Below are positions 9,121 to 17,404 of a stretch of 64,000 nucleotides of DNA, piece after piece. The notes beneath the pieces were generated by a model. That model saw only the letters and a list, made by a program, of their open reading frames with translations. It made no database searches and was not told where the DNA came from. Numbering within the stretch: position 1 is the first letter of the stretch; each line of letters starts with the position of its first letter. A program made the translations under genes and the position numbers. The stretch is taken from NCBI RefSeq assembly GCF_023008585.1, contig NZ_CP095390.1:930001-994000 (forward strand). The letters run 5' to 3'. The DNA is from Natribaculum breve. Its GTDB lineage: Archaea; Halobacteriota; Halobacteria; Halobacteriales; Natrialbaceae.

Positions 9121-9704
9121 AATTCGGTCATCCAGATCGTTCAAGACCGTTCATGTGGGCCACGAAACGCCAAAATCCGAAGTGTAATCTATCATACCAT
9201 ATCCTGTGGCTGGCGTATCGATGACCTAAGAGCGAACGAGGGCGAGTTCGATTTTCGACCGCCACCTCGATGTCGTCGATCGACGAAAACCAGCGAACGT
9301 GTTCTTCTAACGACTGCTGTGAATCCACCGATACACCCGCGATCCACCCTGGGGATACATCGGGAACAGTCACGACATTCCGAGAAGGACGATCCCCAGT
9401 ATCGGGGAGGCCCCACGATCTTCCGGCTGGCGACCTCGAGAGTGCCCGGATTTTTGGGCCATGTACTGTTGGTCATTTTGTAATTCGCATCATAAAAATA
9501 TATCGTAGTATAGAACATGCAATCTAACTAATTCAATATAGTTATATTATCCGCTGTCACCAGGAAGAAAGCGTGACGGCAGGGAGAACGTTCGTTTGAT
9601 TTATCAGTGTTCACTGAAGACGTCGAATCCGATTCGGCTGGGTGGGGACGGCACGCCCACCGAAGATAAACACTTGTATACCGGACGTGACCTAGCACGA
9701 CTAG
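9121..9704. other. Intergenic stretch without a convincing gene
   Basis: About 580 bases between the pilin-like promoter and the DUF106 gene. Bases 9475-9550 are strongly AT-rich. Short frames on both strands lack the acidic composition and codon pattern of neighbouring genes; one minus-strand frame (9128-9373) is the least poor and could be a decayed gene. A TATA-like cttgtatacc near 9673-9682 is the likely promoter of the DUF106 gene. Confidence 0.5.
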
Positions 9705-10652
9705 ATGACGCGCACAGCGGAGAAGATCGACGCCCTCGTCCGCGAGGATTCCTCGATGGCGGACGCCCTGGAGGCCGTTCGCGAGGAGGCCGACGAAAAC
9801 GGCGGTGAGATCCAGTGGGCGGACGTCAGCGACGAGCTCTCGAGTGGACAGTGGGGTCGGCTGATCGAGAAGGGTGTGCTGGTCGACGGCGAGGACGGCT
9901 TCGTCATCGCCGATCGCGAGGCGTTCGACGAGGCACTCGACGGCGACGGCACGAGTGCGTCGGCCGACGTCGACATCGACGAGGAGGCCGCACAGTGGAC
10001 CCAGTGGGACAAGATGGCGGGTGCCGGTGCCGTCCTGCTGATGGTCGGCTACTGGTCGAACTCGATCCGGGATACGATCGGAAGCACGCTCGACCTCGTG
10101 CTCGGTCCGCTCGACGCAGCGTTGCCGTTTTACGCGGTGATCCTCTCGGCCGCACTGCTCACTGGTCTCTACTCGACGTTGCTCCAGGCGAACCTGATGA
10201 ACAGCGACCGCATCGCCAAGTACCAGGAACGGATGCAGGCGATGCAGGAGAAACGCAAGGACGTCCAGGAACGCAAGAAAGAGGCCGAAGAACGCGGTGC
10301 GAGCGAGGCCGAACTCGAGCGGCTGGAAAACGAGATGCAACGCGTCCAGGAAGAGCAGATGGAGGCGATGGCCGACAACCTCGGGATGTTCAAAGAGCAG
10401 TTCCGGCCGATGGTCTGGATCATGTTGCTCACCATTCCGATCTTCCTGTGGATGTACTGGAAGATCCTCGACGGCCACATCACCAGCAGCGAGATGGAGG
10501 TCGTCCTCCCGATGGTCGGTACCAAGGAGTGGACCAGCCGCGTGCTCGGTCCGATGCAGGCCTGGATCGTCTGGTACTTCCTCTGCTCGATGGGCTTTAC
10601 CCAGTTGCTTCGCAAGTCGCTGAACATCGACATGACGCCGTCGACGAGCTGA
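9705..10652 (+). CDS. DUF106 membrane protein, archaeal EMC3/YidC/Get1-type insertase homologue
   Basis: 315 aa. Layout: a cytoplasmic acidic N-terminal part (1-95) with a winged-helix feel (SDELSSGQWGRLIEKGVLV), a membrane helix at ~103-120, a second at ~145-165, a long charged coiled coil at ~170-225 (repeated QEKRKDVQERKK type), then two more helices (~232-252 and ~285-303). This is the Oxa1-superfamily arrangement of archaeal DUF106 proteins, thought to help insert membrane proteins. It lies just before cmk and cbf5, the conserved archaeal neighbourhood that usually follows secY and adk. Confidence 0.88.
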   Translation: MTRTAEKIDALVREDSSMADALEAVREEADENGGEIQWADVSDELSSGQWGRLIEKGVLVDGEDGFVIADREAFDEALDGDGTSASADVDIDEEAAQWTQWDKMAGAGAVLLMVGYWSNSIRDTIGSTLDLVLGPLDAALPFYAVILSAALLTGLYSTLLQANLMNSDRIAKYQERMQAMQEKRKDVQERKKEAEERGASEAELERLENEMQRVQEEQMEAMADNLGMFKEQFRPMVWIMLLTIPIFLWMYWKILDGHITSSEMEVVLPMVGTKEWTSRVLGPMQAWIVWYFLCSMGFTQLLRKSLNIDMTPSTS

Positions 10653-10703
10653 CGAGCTCGAGCGATTCAAAACCCATTTTACCGGCCACGTCGGAGGTCG
10701 GAT

Positions 10704-11282
10704 ATGTTACTCACCGTTTCGGGCCCGCCAGGGAGCGGGAAGAGCACGACTGCGGAGTTGCTCGCCGAGGCGTTCGATCTCGAGCACGTAAGCGGCGGCG
10801 ACATCTTCCGCCAGCTCGCCGACGAGCGCGGCTACACCCCACTCGAGTTCAACAAACTGGCAGAGGAAAACGAGGATATCGACCGCGATCTGGACCGCCG
10901 ATTGCGCGAGATCGCGATCGAGCGAGACGATCTGGTTCTCGAATCGCGACTCGCGGGCTGGCTGGCCGGCGAGCACGCCGACTTCCGGTTCTGGCTCGAC
11001 GCACCGGCGGCCGTCCGCGGCGAGCGCATCGCCGAACGCGAGGGGAAAGATCCCGACCGTGCGACTGAAGAGACGCGGGCTCGAGAGGCGAGCGAGGCGA
11101 AACGCTACGAGGAGTACTACGGGATCGACATCCGGGACCTGACGATCTACGATCTCTCGGTGAACACGGCTCGCTGGGAGCCCGACGCCGTCCTCGACAT
11201 GCTCGTCACGGCCGTCGAGGAGTACGATCCGGCTGGCGACGAAGGAAAGACCCCCGTTACCGACGTCGAGTACGACTTCTGA
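10704..11282 (+). CDS. cmk: Cytidylate kinase (archaeal type)
   Basis: 192 aa. Phosphorylates CMP/dCMP with ATP. The P-loop GPPGSGKST is at residues 7-15, then [16 protein letters not shown] (nucleotide-monophosphate site), [12 protein letters not shown] and the lid region [19 protein letters not shown]. Length and motifs fit archaeal Cmk. The TGA overlaps the cbf5 ATG by one base (TGATG), so the two are translationally coupled. Confidence 0.93.
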   Translation: MLLTVSGPPGSGKSTTAELLAEAFDLEHVSGGDIFRQLADERGYTPLEFNKLAEENEDIDRDLDRRLREIAIERDDLVLESRLAGWLAGEHADFRFWLDAPAAVRGERIAEREGKDPDRATEETRAREASEAKRYEEYYGIDIRDLTIYDLSVNTARWEPDAVLDMLVTAVEEYDPAGDEGKTPVTDVEYDF

Positions 11283-12187
11283 TGGCGCTGCGTGGTCCAC
11301 CCGAGGAACGATCGCCCGAGGCCCTCCTCGAGTTCGGCGTCGTCAACCTCGACAAACCGCCGGGACCGTCCTCGCACCAGGTCAGCGGCTGGCTCCGCGA
11401 CGCGGTCGCAGAGACGCTCGAGGCGGCGGACGCAGACGTGACCGTCGAGAAGGCGGCCCACGCGGGGACGCTCGATCCGAAGGTGACCGGCTGTCTGCCG
11501 GTCATGCTCGGGACGGCGACCCGTCTCGCACCTGCCTTCCTCGAGGGCCAGAAGGAGTACGTGGCCGTCCTCGAGTGTCACGCGCCCGTCCCGGCCGACG
11601 TCGAGTCGGTCGTCGCGGAGTTCGAGGGGCCGATTTACCAGAAACCGCCGCGAAAGAGCGCCGTCGCCCGGCGGCTTCGCGTCCGGGAGGTGTACGACCT
11701 CGAGGTGCTCGAGACCGACGACCGACGGGTGCTCTTGCGGATTCGCTGTGAGAGTGGCACCTACGTCCGAAAGCTCTGTCACGACCTCGGACTGGCGCTC
11801 GGCACGGGCGCGCACATGGGTGATCTGCGGCGGACGGCGACCGAGCCGTTCGACGACCGCACGCTGTACTCGGCTCACGACTTTCTCGACGCGCTCGCGT
11901 TCTGGCTCGAGGACGACGATCCCGACCGCCTCTACGAGGTGGTCGATCCTGGCGAGCGCATCCTCGCGGATCTGCCGGGCGTGACGATCGCCGAGAGCGC
12001 TGCCGAACAGGTCGCCGAGGGCGCGCCGGTGTACGCGCCGGGCGTCCTCGAGGCGGACGACGCCGATCGGGACGACCTCGTGGCCTGTTACACGCCCGAC
12101 GGCGCGGCGGTCTGTCTGGGTCGGCTGGTCGACGATCCGGATTCCAAAGAGGGGACCGTCGTCGACCTCGAGCGCGTGCTGGTCTAG
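11282..12187 (+). CDS. truB: tRNA/rRNA pseudouridine synthase Cbf5 (TruB family)
   Basis: 301 aa. Catalytic subunit of the box H/ACA RNA-guided pseudouridylation complex; also able to act on tRNA U55. The motif HAGTLDPKVTG places the catalytic Asp at residue 65, preceded by the VNLDKPPGPSSHQV entry motif. YQKPPRKSAVARRLRVREVY and RCESGTYVRKLCHDLG are the conserved later motifs. The C-terminal ~80 residues form a PUA domain. It follows cmk with a one-base overlap, as in many archaeal genomes. Confidence 0.95.
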   Translation: MALRGPPEERSPEALLEFGVVNLDKPPGPSSHQVSGWLRDAVAETLEAADADVTVEKAAHAGTLDPKVTGCLPVMLGTATRLAPAFLEGQKEYVAVLECHAPVPADVESVVAEFEGPIYQKPPRKSAVARRLRVREVYDLEVLETDDRRVLLRIRCESGTYVRKLCHDLGLALGTGAHMGDLRRTATEPFDDRTLYSAHDFLDALAFWLEDDDPDRLYEVVDPGERILADLPGVTIAESAAEQVAEGAPVYAPGVLEADDADRDDLVACYTPDGAAVCLGRLVDDPDSKEGTVVDLERVLV

Positions 12188-12234
12188 TGCGTCGACGTCG
12201 CCTTTTCGGTCAGTCGTTGGATCCGCGCGCGGGT

Positions 12235-12241
12235 TGATATA
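12235..12241 (+). promoter_or_regulatory. Probable TATA element of the acyl-CoA synthetase transcript
   Basis: gatatac lies about 46 bases before the leader ORF at 12284, which would give a 5' leader of about 20 bases. It is the only TATA-like sequence in this interval. Confidence 0.35.
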
Positions 12242-12283
12242 CGAACGACGGGGTACTTCGGCGCACGCGACCACGTGTGTGAT

Positions 12284-12394
12284 ATGGCAACAGTAGCCGA
12301 CGAGCTGGTCGATCGAAGAGCGACTCGAGCGGGCGTCGCGTCCGATCGTCTCGTTGCGACTCGCCCGGGCCGCCGGCTCGCGGGGGAGGCATGA
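12284..12394 (+). CDS. 36-aa leader mini-ORF upstream of the acyl-CoA synthetase gene
   Basis: Starts MATVADELVDRRATRAG and ends GEA. The TGA overlaps the synthetase ATG (ATGA, 12391-12394), with a strong SD GGGGGAGG just before that ATG. The Arg/Ala-rich peptide has no recognised homologue. It may be a coupling cistron; it is not a displaced N-terminus, since the synthetase starts normally at its own ATG. Confidence 0.4.
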   Translation: MATVADELVDRRATRAGVASDRLVATRPGRRLAGEA

Positions 12395-14043
12395 ACTGGG
12401 GCGATCGCCCCTACGAGTGGGTCGGCGACTGGAGCGGTCGGCGGGCGTCGCTTTCGCCCGGCCGAACCGCCATCGTCGACGAGACGAGCGGGCAGGCGTA
12501 CACGTACGACGACCTCGACCGGCGGGCGAACCGGACGGGTCGGCTGCTCGGGGCCTACGGCGTCGACGCCGGCGAGCGGGTCGCGGTCGTCTCGCGGAAC
12601 AGAATCGAGGTCTTCGACCTCTTTTTCGCGACGGGGAAGACGGGCAGCGTCCTCGCGCCACTCTCCTACCGGCTCGCACCGCCGGAACTCGCGACGCTGC
12701 TCGAGTTCGTCGAACCCCGACTGCTGGTCATCGAGTCGCCGTTCGTCGAACGGGTCGAACACGCGCTGGCCCGTGCCGACGTCGACCCGGCGGTGCTCGA
12801 ACTCGCGACGGCCGAACCCGCCGGCGGCTGGGGGAAATTCGGCGACGCCGTCCCCGACGATGACTCGCCGGTCCCGTCGCGGCGGCGATCGCTCGAGGAT
12901 CCTCACCTCCTGTTGCACACCGGGGGCTCGACGGGAACGCCGAAGGAGACGACGGTGACTCACGGTGCGATCTACTGGAACTCGTTCAACACGATCACCG
13001 CCTGGGGCCTCCGGCCGGACGACGTCGTCCCGATGGTGTTCCCGGCGTTTCACACCGGCGGCTGGAACGTGCTGTCGATCCCGATCTTCCACATGGGCGG
13101 GACGGTGCTCGTCGACCGCGAGGTCGACCCCGGCAGGATCCTCGAGCAGATCGAGCACCGCGAGGCGACCGTCCTCGTGGCGGTGCCGGCGGTCCTGCGG
13201 TCGATGGCCAGACACGATTCGTGGGAAACGACCGACCTCTCGACGCTACGATTCGTGAAAAGCGGCGGCGGCCCCTGCCGGGAGGCGATCGTTCGCGCCT
13301 GGCGCGAGCGCGGCGTCGACGTCTCCCAGGGGTACGGCCTCACGGAGTGTGGGCCGAACAACTTCGCGATGCCCGACGACTGGGCACCGGAGAAAGTCGC
13401 GAGCGTCGGGAAGCCAGTCCTCCACACGGACGTTCGCGTCGTCGACGACGACGGCACGCCACTCGAGGACGACGAGGTCGGCGAACTCGAACTGGCCGGT
13501 CCTCACGCGGCTCCCGAGTACTGGCGGAATCCGGAGGCGTCCGCGGAGACGTTCGGGGCTCGCTGCGGCGACGACGCGAGCGCGAACGAGAAAGCGCCCG
13601 TCGACGGGTGGGTCTCGACGGGCGACCTCGCCCGCGTCGACGAGGACGGGTTCGTCCACATCGAAGGCCGGAAGAAGAACATGTTCGTCAGCGGTGGCGA
13701 GAACGTCTATCCCCCGGAGGTCGAGGACGTGATCGCCGATCACCCGGCCGTCTCGGAGGTCGTCGTGGTCGGCGTGCCCGACGAGCAGTGGGGGACGGTC
13801 GGCAAGGCGGTGGTCGAACGTACGGAATCGCAGACAGGGAACGGCAAGCGAGGGTTCGATTCCACGACCGAAAACGACGGTCGGCCGTTCACACTCGAGG
13901 AACTCGAGGCGTTTCTCGACGGCCGCCTCGCCCGGTTCAAGATCCCGAAGTACCTGACGTTCGTCGACGATCTGCCGACGAGCGGTCCGTCGAAGGTCGA
14001 TCGTGCCGCGGTCGCCGACCGGTTCGGGGGCGATCCGCCATGA
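12391..14043 (+). CDS. AMP-forming acyl-CoA synthetase (class I adenylate-forming family)
   Basis: 550 aa. Activates a carboxylic acid to acyl-AMP and then acyl-CoA. Motifs in order: P-loop LLHTGGSTGTPKE (~172-184), YGLTECGPN (~313), TGDLARVDEDGFVHIEGRKKN (~410-430), and the C-terminal catalytic Lys in SGPSKVDRAAV. Length and motif order fit fatty or aromatic acid-CoA ligases; the exact substrate is not readable. A short charged insertion (residues ~475-497) precedes the C-terminal lid. It is upstream of a thiolase and a Liv-type importer, which suggests import and CoA-dependent breakdown of a branched or aromatic acid (inference). Confidence 0.9.
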   Translation: MNWGDRPYEWVGDWSGRRASLSPGRTAIVDETSGQAYTYDDLDRRANRTGRLLGAYGVDAGERVAVVSRNRIEVFDLFFATGKTGSVLAPLSYRLAPPELATLLEFVEPRLLVIESPFVERVEHALARADVDPAVLELATAEPAGGWGKFGDAVPDDDSPVPSRRRSLEDPHLLLHTGGSTGTPKETTVTHGAIYWNSFNTITAWGLRPDDVVPMVFPAFHTGGWNVLSIPIFHMGGTVLVDREVDPGRILEQIEHREATVLVAVPAVLRSMARHDSWETTDLSTLRFVKSGGGPCREAIVRAWRERGVDVSQGYGLTECGPNNFAMPDDWAPEKVASVGKPVLHTDVRVVDDDGTPLEDDEVGELELAGPHAAPEYWRNPEASAETFGARCGDDASANEKAPVDGWVSTGDLARVDEDGFVHIEGRKKNMFVSGGENVYPPEVEDVIADHPAVSEVVVVGVPDEQWGTVGKAVVERTESQTGNGKRGFDSTTENDGRPFTLEELEAFLDGRLARFKIPKYLTFVDDLPTSGPSKVDRAAVADRFGGDPP

Positions 14044-14108
14044 GCCCACCACCGACGTTCACGAATGTCCGAGAAAGAACTATCAGGGAGTAATCACAAT
14101 TCGTTGTT

Positions 14109-14819
14109 ATGCTAGATGTTACCATTGACATGGAACAGTACGACTGTCCGTTCATCGACACGACGGACGACCACGACGTGTCCTTCACGGCCGTCCAGTG
14201 GGAGTTCGACGGCGAGCGGCGCGAACTCGAGACGAGGATGATGGTCGACGGACCCGACCGGAGCGTCCTGGAGTCGGGGCTGTCGGCGCTCCAGTCTCAC
14301 CCCAACATGCGCGAGTGTCGTCTATTCAAGAAACACGAGGGGACGGCACTCGTCCGAACCGTCATCGACGAGACCGACGCGATGCGGGTGATTCGCGCCA
14401 ACGACGGCTACATCACCGGCCCGTTCCGGATCGCAGACGGGAGCGAACGCTGGGAGGTCGGCTTCGACGACGCCGACGTCGCCGACGACGCGCTGGCCGA
14501 CCTCGAGCGAAACAACGAGTTCGACGTCGAGTCCCAGGACGTCCTCGAGGTCGACGAACTGTACGACCTGCTCGAGAACGCCGACGCCGCGAACGAACTC
14601 ATCGAGGGCTGTCGGGCGCTCTCGTCGGTCGAACGCGAGACGCTCGTCGTCGCCGCCCGGAAGGGGTACTTCGACCAGCCCCGTGGCGCAACGCTGCAGA
14701 TGCTCGCAAACGAGTTCGACGTTTCGGATACGGCAGTCTCGAAGAACGTTCGGCGCGCCGAACGGAAGATTCTCCGACGCGTCGTCGACGCCCTCGAGTC
14801 GCTCGACGGCGTGGAGTAG
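14109..14819 (+). CDS. Bacterio-opsin activator-type HTH regulator (HTH_10)
   Basis: 236 aa. The C-terminal ~55 residues are the HTH_10 domain: LSSVERETLVVAARKGYFD followed by TLQMLANEFDVSDTAVSKNVRRAERKI, typical of haloarchaeal Bat-like regulators. The N-terminal ~150 residues form a soluble sensory-like region without a recognisable GAF or PAS motif. It lies between the acyl-CoA synthetase and the DsrE/thiolase genes on the same strand and is a candidate local regulator of this catabolic cluster (inference). Confidence 0.85.
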   Translation: MLDVTIDMEQYDCPFIDTTDDHDVSFTAVQWEFDGERRELETRMMVDGPDRSVLESGLSALQSHPNMRECRLFKKHEGTALVRTVIDETDAMRVIRANDGYITGPFRIADGSERWEVGFDDADVADDALADLERNNEFDVESQDVLEVDELYDLLENADAANELIEGCRALSSVERETLVVAARKGYFDQPRGATLQMLANEFDVSDTAVSKNVRRAERKILRRVVDALESLDGVE

Positions 14820-14978
14820 TCCTCGAGTTACGCGACGAGAGAGGGTGGCAGACTCGAGCGACGGATGCGCGTTCGCACTCGCGGTGCTGGTCAGTTCTGT
14901 CACGACCACGGGTGACGTCCGATCGTCGTCGGGTTTATGGAGATAATAAGAATTGACGACCTGGCCGTCCGTTCGGGT

Positions 14979-15485
14979 ATGAATCGGAGACACTACCTCG
15001 CGGGAACGGGGTCGCTGGTCGCAGCTGGTACCGCCGGCGGCTACCTGACCGGTCGCACACACCGGGACGACGTCGAACAGCCCGACGAGCAGACGGACCA
15101 GACGGATAACGACCAGATGGACGACGGGCAGGTACCACCCGTCCGGACGCTCTTGCACCTCTCGAGTGGCGACGCGTCGGACCAGGGGACGGCGCTGCGG
15201 AACGCGCAGAACCTCCTGGCGGACTCGACGGTCGACAACGAGGTGGTTCGATTCGTCGCCAACTCGAGGGGGATCTTCGTCTACGTCGACGGGGAATCCC
15301 AGCACGCCGACCTCGTTCGATCCCTCTCGGAGTCGGGCGTCGAGTTCGTGGCGTGTGAAAACTCCATGGCGGGACTCGGCGTCTCGGGGTCCGACCTCCT
15401 TCCCGGCGTCGGTACGGTCCCCTCCGCGGTCGGCGACCTCGCCAAGCGCCAGGCGGAGGGGTACGGCTACATACGGGTCCCCTGA
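14979..15485 (+). CDS. DsrE-family protein with a Tat-like signal
   Basis: 168 aa from the ATG at 14979 (MNRRHYLAGTGSLVAAG). The twin Arg followed by a short hydrophobic stretch suggests Tat export, then an acidic Asp/Gln linker (~25-45). The main domain has the DsrE/F-like pattern TLLHLSSGD...TALRNAQNLL, VVRFVANSRGIF, and GVEFVACENSM, ending PSAVGDLAKRQAEGYGYIRVP. The single Cys in VACENS is the usual position in such sulfur-related proteins; a sulfurtransferase role is not shown. An upstream in-frame ATG at 14937 would bury the signal and is disfavoured; a TATA-like gtttatgga precedes it. Confidence 0.75.
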   Translation: MNRRHYLAGTGSLVAAGTAGGYLTGRTHRDDVEQPDEQTDQTDNDQMDDGQVPPVRTLLHLSSGDASDQGTALRNAQNLLADSTVDNEVVRFVANSRGIFVYVDGESQHADLVRSLSESGVEFVACENSMAGLGVSGSDLLPGVGTVPSAVGDLAKRQAEGYGYIRVP

Positions 15486-15637
15486 GCGCTCAGGGTTCCA
15501 GTTTCGCCCGGATCCGAAGACGTCTCTGGGTGGGTGGTGTGAACGTGGGCGATAGTCGGTACGCCCGCCGTTTCATCGCCGTCCCAGTTTGTTACTGTTC
15601 CACACCATTTTTCATCTCGCATCGTTTCTCTGTATGC

Positions 15638-16807
15638 ATGACAGACGCACAGATCGTCGGCGTCGGCATGACCGACTTCGGCGTTCACGAGCGGCCGTTG
15701 CCCGAACTCTTCGCGGACGCTGCGTTCGAGGCGTTCGACGACGCGGGCGTCGACGGCCCCGACGTCGACGCGTTCTACTTCGGGAACGCGATGGGCGGAC
15801 AGACCGAAGACGACACCCACCTCGCGCCGACGCTCGCGAGCCACGTCGGCATGGCGGGCGTCCCGTGTCAGCGCTACGAGGACGCCTGTGCGACCTCCTC
15901 GAACGCGTTCAAGCACGCGGTTCGAGCAGTCGAGGCCGGCCAGCACGACGTCGTCCTCGTCGGCGGCGTCGAGCGGTGTACGCCCGCGACTGGTCTCGAG
16001 ACGCCGGCGATGACGAGCGTCTTCGCGACCGCGGCCCACCGCCAGTACGAACAGCCGACCGGGCTGACCTTCCCCGGCGTCTTCGCGCTGCTGACGAAAC
16101 GCCACATGCACGACCACGGGACGACCGAGGAGGACCTCGCGGCCGTCGCCGTGAAGAACCACCGCCACGGGACGATGAACCCCCGAGCCCAGTTCGGCAA
16201 GGAGACGACGGTCGAGGAGGTCCTCGAGGGGCCGATCGTCGCCGACCCGTTCCATCTGATGGACTGCTGTCCGTTCTCCGACGGCGCGGCGGCGGCCGTC
16301 GTCGCCAGCGAGGAGGTCGCCGCCGCGCTGTCGGGGACGCCGGTCGGGGTCGCGGGCGTCGGCCACGCCACCGACGTCGTCCCCATCGCGGACAAGGCGG
16401 AACTCACCGCGACGCAGTCGGCGCGCGACGCCGCCGCCCAGGCGTACGCGGAGGCCGGAATCACGGCCGACGACGTCGACGTCGTCGAACTCCACGACTG
16501 CTTTACGGGCGCGGAGGTGCTCGCCGTCGAGGCCCTGGGGCTGGTCGACGACGGCGAGGGCGGCACCGCCGCGGCGGAGGGCCGGACGGCACTCGGCGGC
16601 GAGATTCCGGTCAACCCGAGCGGCGGCCTGAAGGCGAAGGGCCACCCCATCGGGGCGACGGGCGTCGCCCAGCTGGTCGAACTCACCGAACAGCTGCGCG
16701 GCGAGGCAGGCGACCGGCAGGTAGACGACGCGACGCACGCGCTCGCGCACAACCTGGGTGGCGACGCCGCGACGACGGTCGTCTCGGTGCTGGAGGTGGT
16801 CGCATGA
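15638..16807 (+). CDS. Thiolase-family protein (SCP-x/acetyl-CoA acetyltransferase type)
   Basis: 389 aa from the ATG at 15638 (MTDAQIVGVGMTDFG). The nucleophilic Cys is in YEDACATSSNAF (~residue 83). The later conserved residues are HDCFTGAEVLAVEALGL (~287) and NPSGGLKAKGHPIGATG (~328-344), which holds the catalytic His. This is the SCP2-type thiolase subfamily, which in archaea usually acts with a DUF35 Zn-ribbon/OB partner; that partner follows at 16954. The gene ends in LEVVA and its TGA overlaps the first of three 17-codon mini-cistrons. Confidence 0.9.
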   Translation: MTDAQIVGVGMTDFGVHERPLPELFADAAFEAFDDAGVDGPDVDAFYFGNAMGGQTEDDTHLAPTLASHVGMAGVPCQRYEDACATSSNAFKHAVRAVEAGQHDVVLVGGVERCTPATGLETPAMTSVFATAAHRQYEQPTGLTFPGVFALLTKRHMHDHGTTEEDLAAVAVKNHRHGTMNPRAQFGKETTVEEVLEGPIVADPFHLMDCCPFSDGAAAAVVASEEVAAALSGTPVGVAGVGHATDVVPIADKAELTATQSARDAAAQAYAEAGITADDVDVVELHDCFTGAEVLAVEALGLVDDGEGGTAAAEGRTALGGEIPVNPSGGLKAKGHPIGATGVAQLVELTEQLRGEAGDRQVDDATHALAHNLGGDAATTVVSVLEVVA

Positions 16808-16857
16808 GCCGTGCGAATGCGAGTACGCCAGTGCTTGCTCTGGAGGTGGTCGCATGA
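16804..16857 (+). CDS. 17-aa mini-cistron 1 of the tandem repeat
   Basis: Encodes MSRANASTPVLALEVVA. Its ATG overlaps the thiolase stop (ATGA) and its own stop overlaps the next mini-cistron. The last five residues repeat the thiolase C-terminus because the repeat copied that segment. Confidence 0.4.
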   Translation: MSRANASTPVLALEVVA

Positions 16858-16907
16858 GCCGTGCGAATGCGAGTACGCCAGTGCTTGCTCTGGAGGTGGT
16901 CGCATGA
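16854..16907 (+). CDS. 17-aa mini-cistron 2 of the tandem repeat
   Basis: Identical in DNA and peptide (MSRANASTPVLALEVVA) to mini-cistron 1, with ATGA overlaps on both sides and its own SD. Confidence 0.4.
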   Translation: MSRANASTPVLALEVVA

Positions 16908-16957
16908 GCCGTGCGAATGCGAGTACGCCGGAGTGCACTCCGGAGGTGGTCGCATGA
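16904..16957 (+). CDS. 17-aa mini-cistron 3 of the tandem repeat
   Basis: Encodes MSRANASTPECTPEVVA. It differs from the other two in the middle, where the DNA is the palindrome ggagtgcactcc. Its stop overlaps the ATG of the Zn-ribbon/OB gene (ATGA, 16954-16957), completing a chain of four ATGA junctions. Confidence 0.4.
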   Translation: MSRANASTPECTPEVVA

Positions 16958-17313
16958 GCGACGACCGTCTGACCCACGACGAGTGGGCGAAGGCCGTACG
17001 CGACGGCGACCTCCTCGGCCAGCAGTGTGACGAGTGCGGGGCCGTGATCGGCTCGCCGAAGGCTGCCTGCGTCGAGTGTGGCGCTCGAGCCCTCGAGACG
17101 GTCTCGCTGCCGACGACGGGAACGGTCTACACCGAGACAACGATCGGCGTCGCTCCGGCGGGGTTCGACGGTCCCTATCGCGTCGCGGTCGTCGACCTCG
17201 GCGAGGCTCGCGTGCTGGCTCGCCTCGAGGGCGACGCAGCGATCGGCGATGCGGTCGAACTCGCCGGCGTCGTCGAGACCGACGACGGCGACCCGGCACC
17301 GCTGTTCTCGTAG
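16954..17313 (+). CDS. DUF35 Zn-ribbon/OB-fold protein, thiolase partner
   Basis: 119 aa from the ATG at 16954 (MSDDRLTHDEW). The N-terminal rubredoxin-like Zn ribbon has two CxxC pairs, QCDECGAV and ACVECGAR, followed by an OB fold with the strand GTVYTETTIGVAP. Proteins of this type bind acyl-CoA or form complexes with SCP2-type thiolases; the upstream thiolase is such an enzyme, and the two genes are linked by a chain of ATGA overlaps. An earlier in-frame start lies inside the repeat and is disfavoured. Confidence 0.85.
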   Translation: MSDDRLTHDEWAKAVRDGDLLGQQCDECGAVIGSPKAACVECGARALETVSLPTTGTVYTETTIGVAPAGFDGPYRVAVVDLGEARVLARLEGDAAIGDAVELAGVVETDDGDPAPLFS

Positions 17314-17404
17314 CTCGAGCGGGCCGGCTCGCCGCGGCCGTTCGCGGAGGTTCGGATATCAACCCGTTCTGCTTTGGAGAACTAGTGACAACGTTACAGT
17401 TATC

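Larger units (their letters stand above)
16791..16950 (+). repeat. 50-bp tandem repeat (three units and a partial fourth) at the thiolase 3' end
   Basis: The motif tggaggtggtcgcatgagc recurs with an exact 50-base period (16791, 16841, 16891; the fourth at 16941 has one changed base, c for t). Units one and two are identical; unit three diverges in its last ~20 bases, where it holds the palindrome ggagtgcactcc. Each unit carries an SD (GGAGGTGGT), an ATG eight or nine bases later and a stop overlapping the next ATG. Confidence 0.9.

Noticed and set aside
9128-9527. Short frames on both strands in the gap before the DUF106 gene
   Set aside because: Their composition is not acidic, no motif is recognisable and the frames overlap each other. 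At best a decayed gene.
14040-14094. 16-codon ORF between the acyl-CoA synthetase and the HTH regulator
   Set aside because: It overlaps the synthetase stop with ATGA but does not overlap the next start, and nothing else supports it, so it was not listed with the mini-cistrons.
16791-16950. CRISPR array in the regularly spaced repeats
   Set aside because: The units are contiguous tandem repeats with no unique spacers, and they sit in coding-type DNA with SD and start codons.
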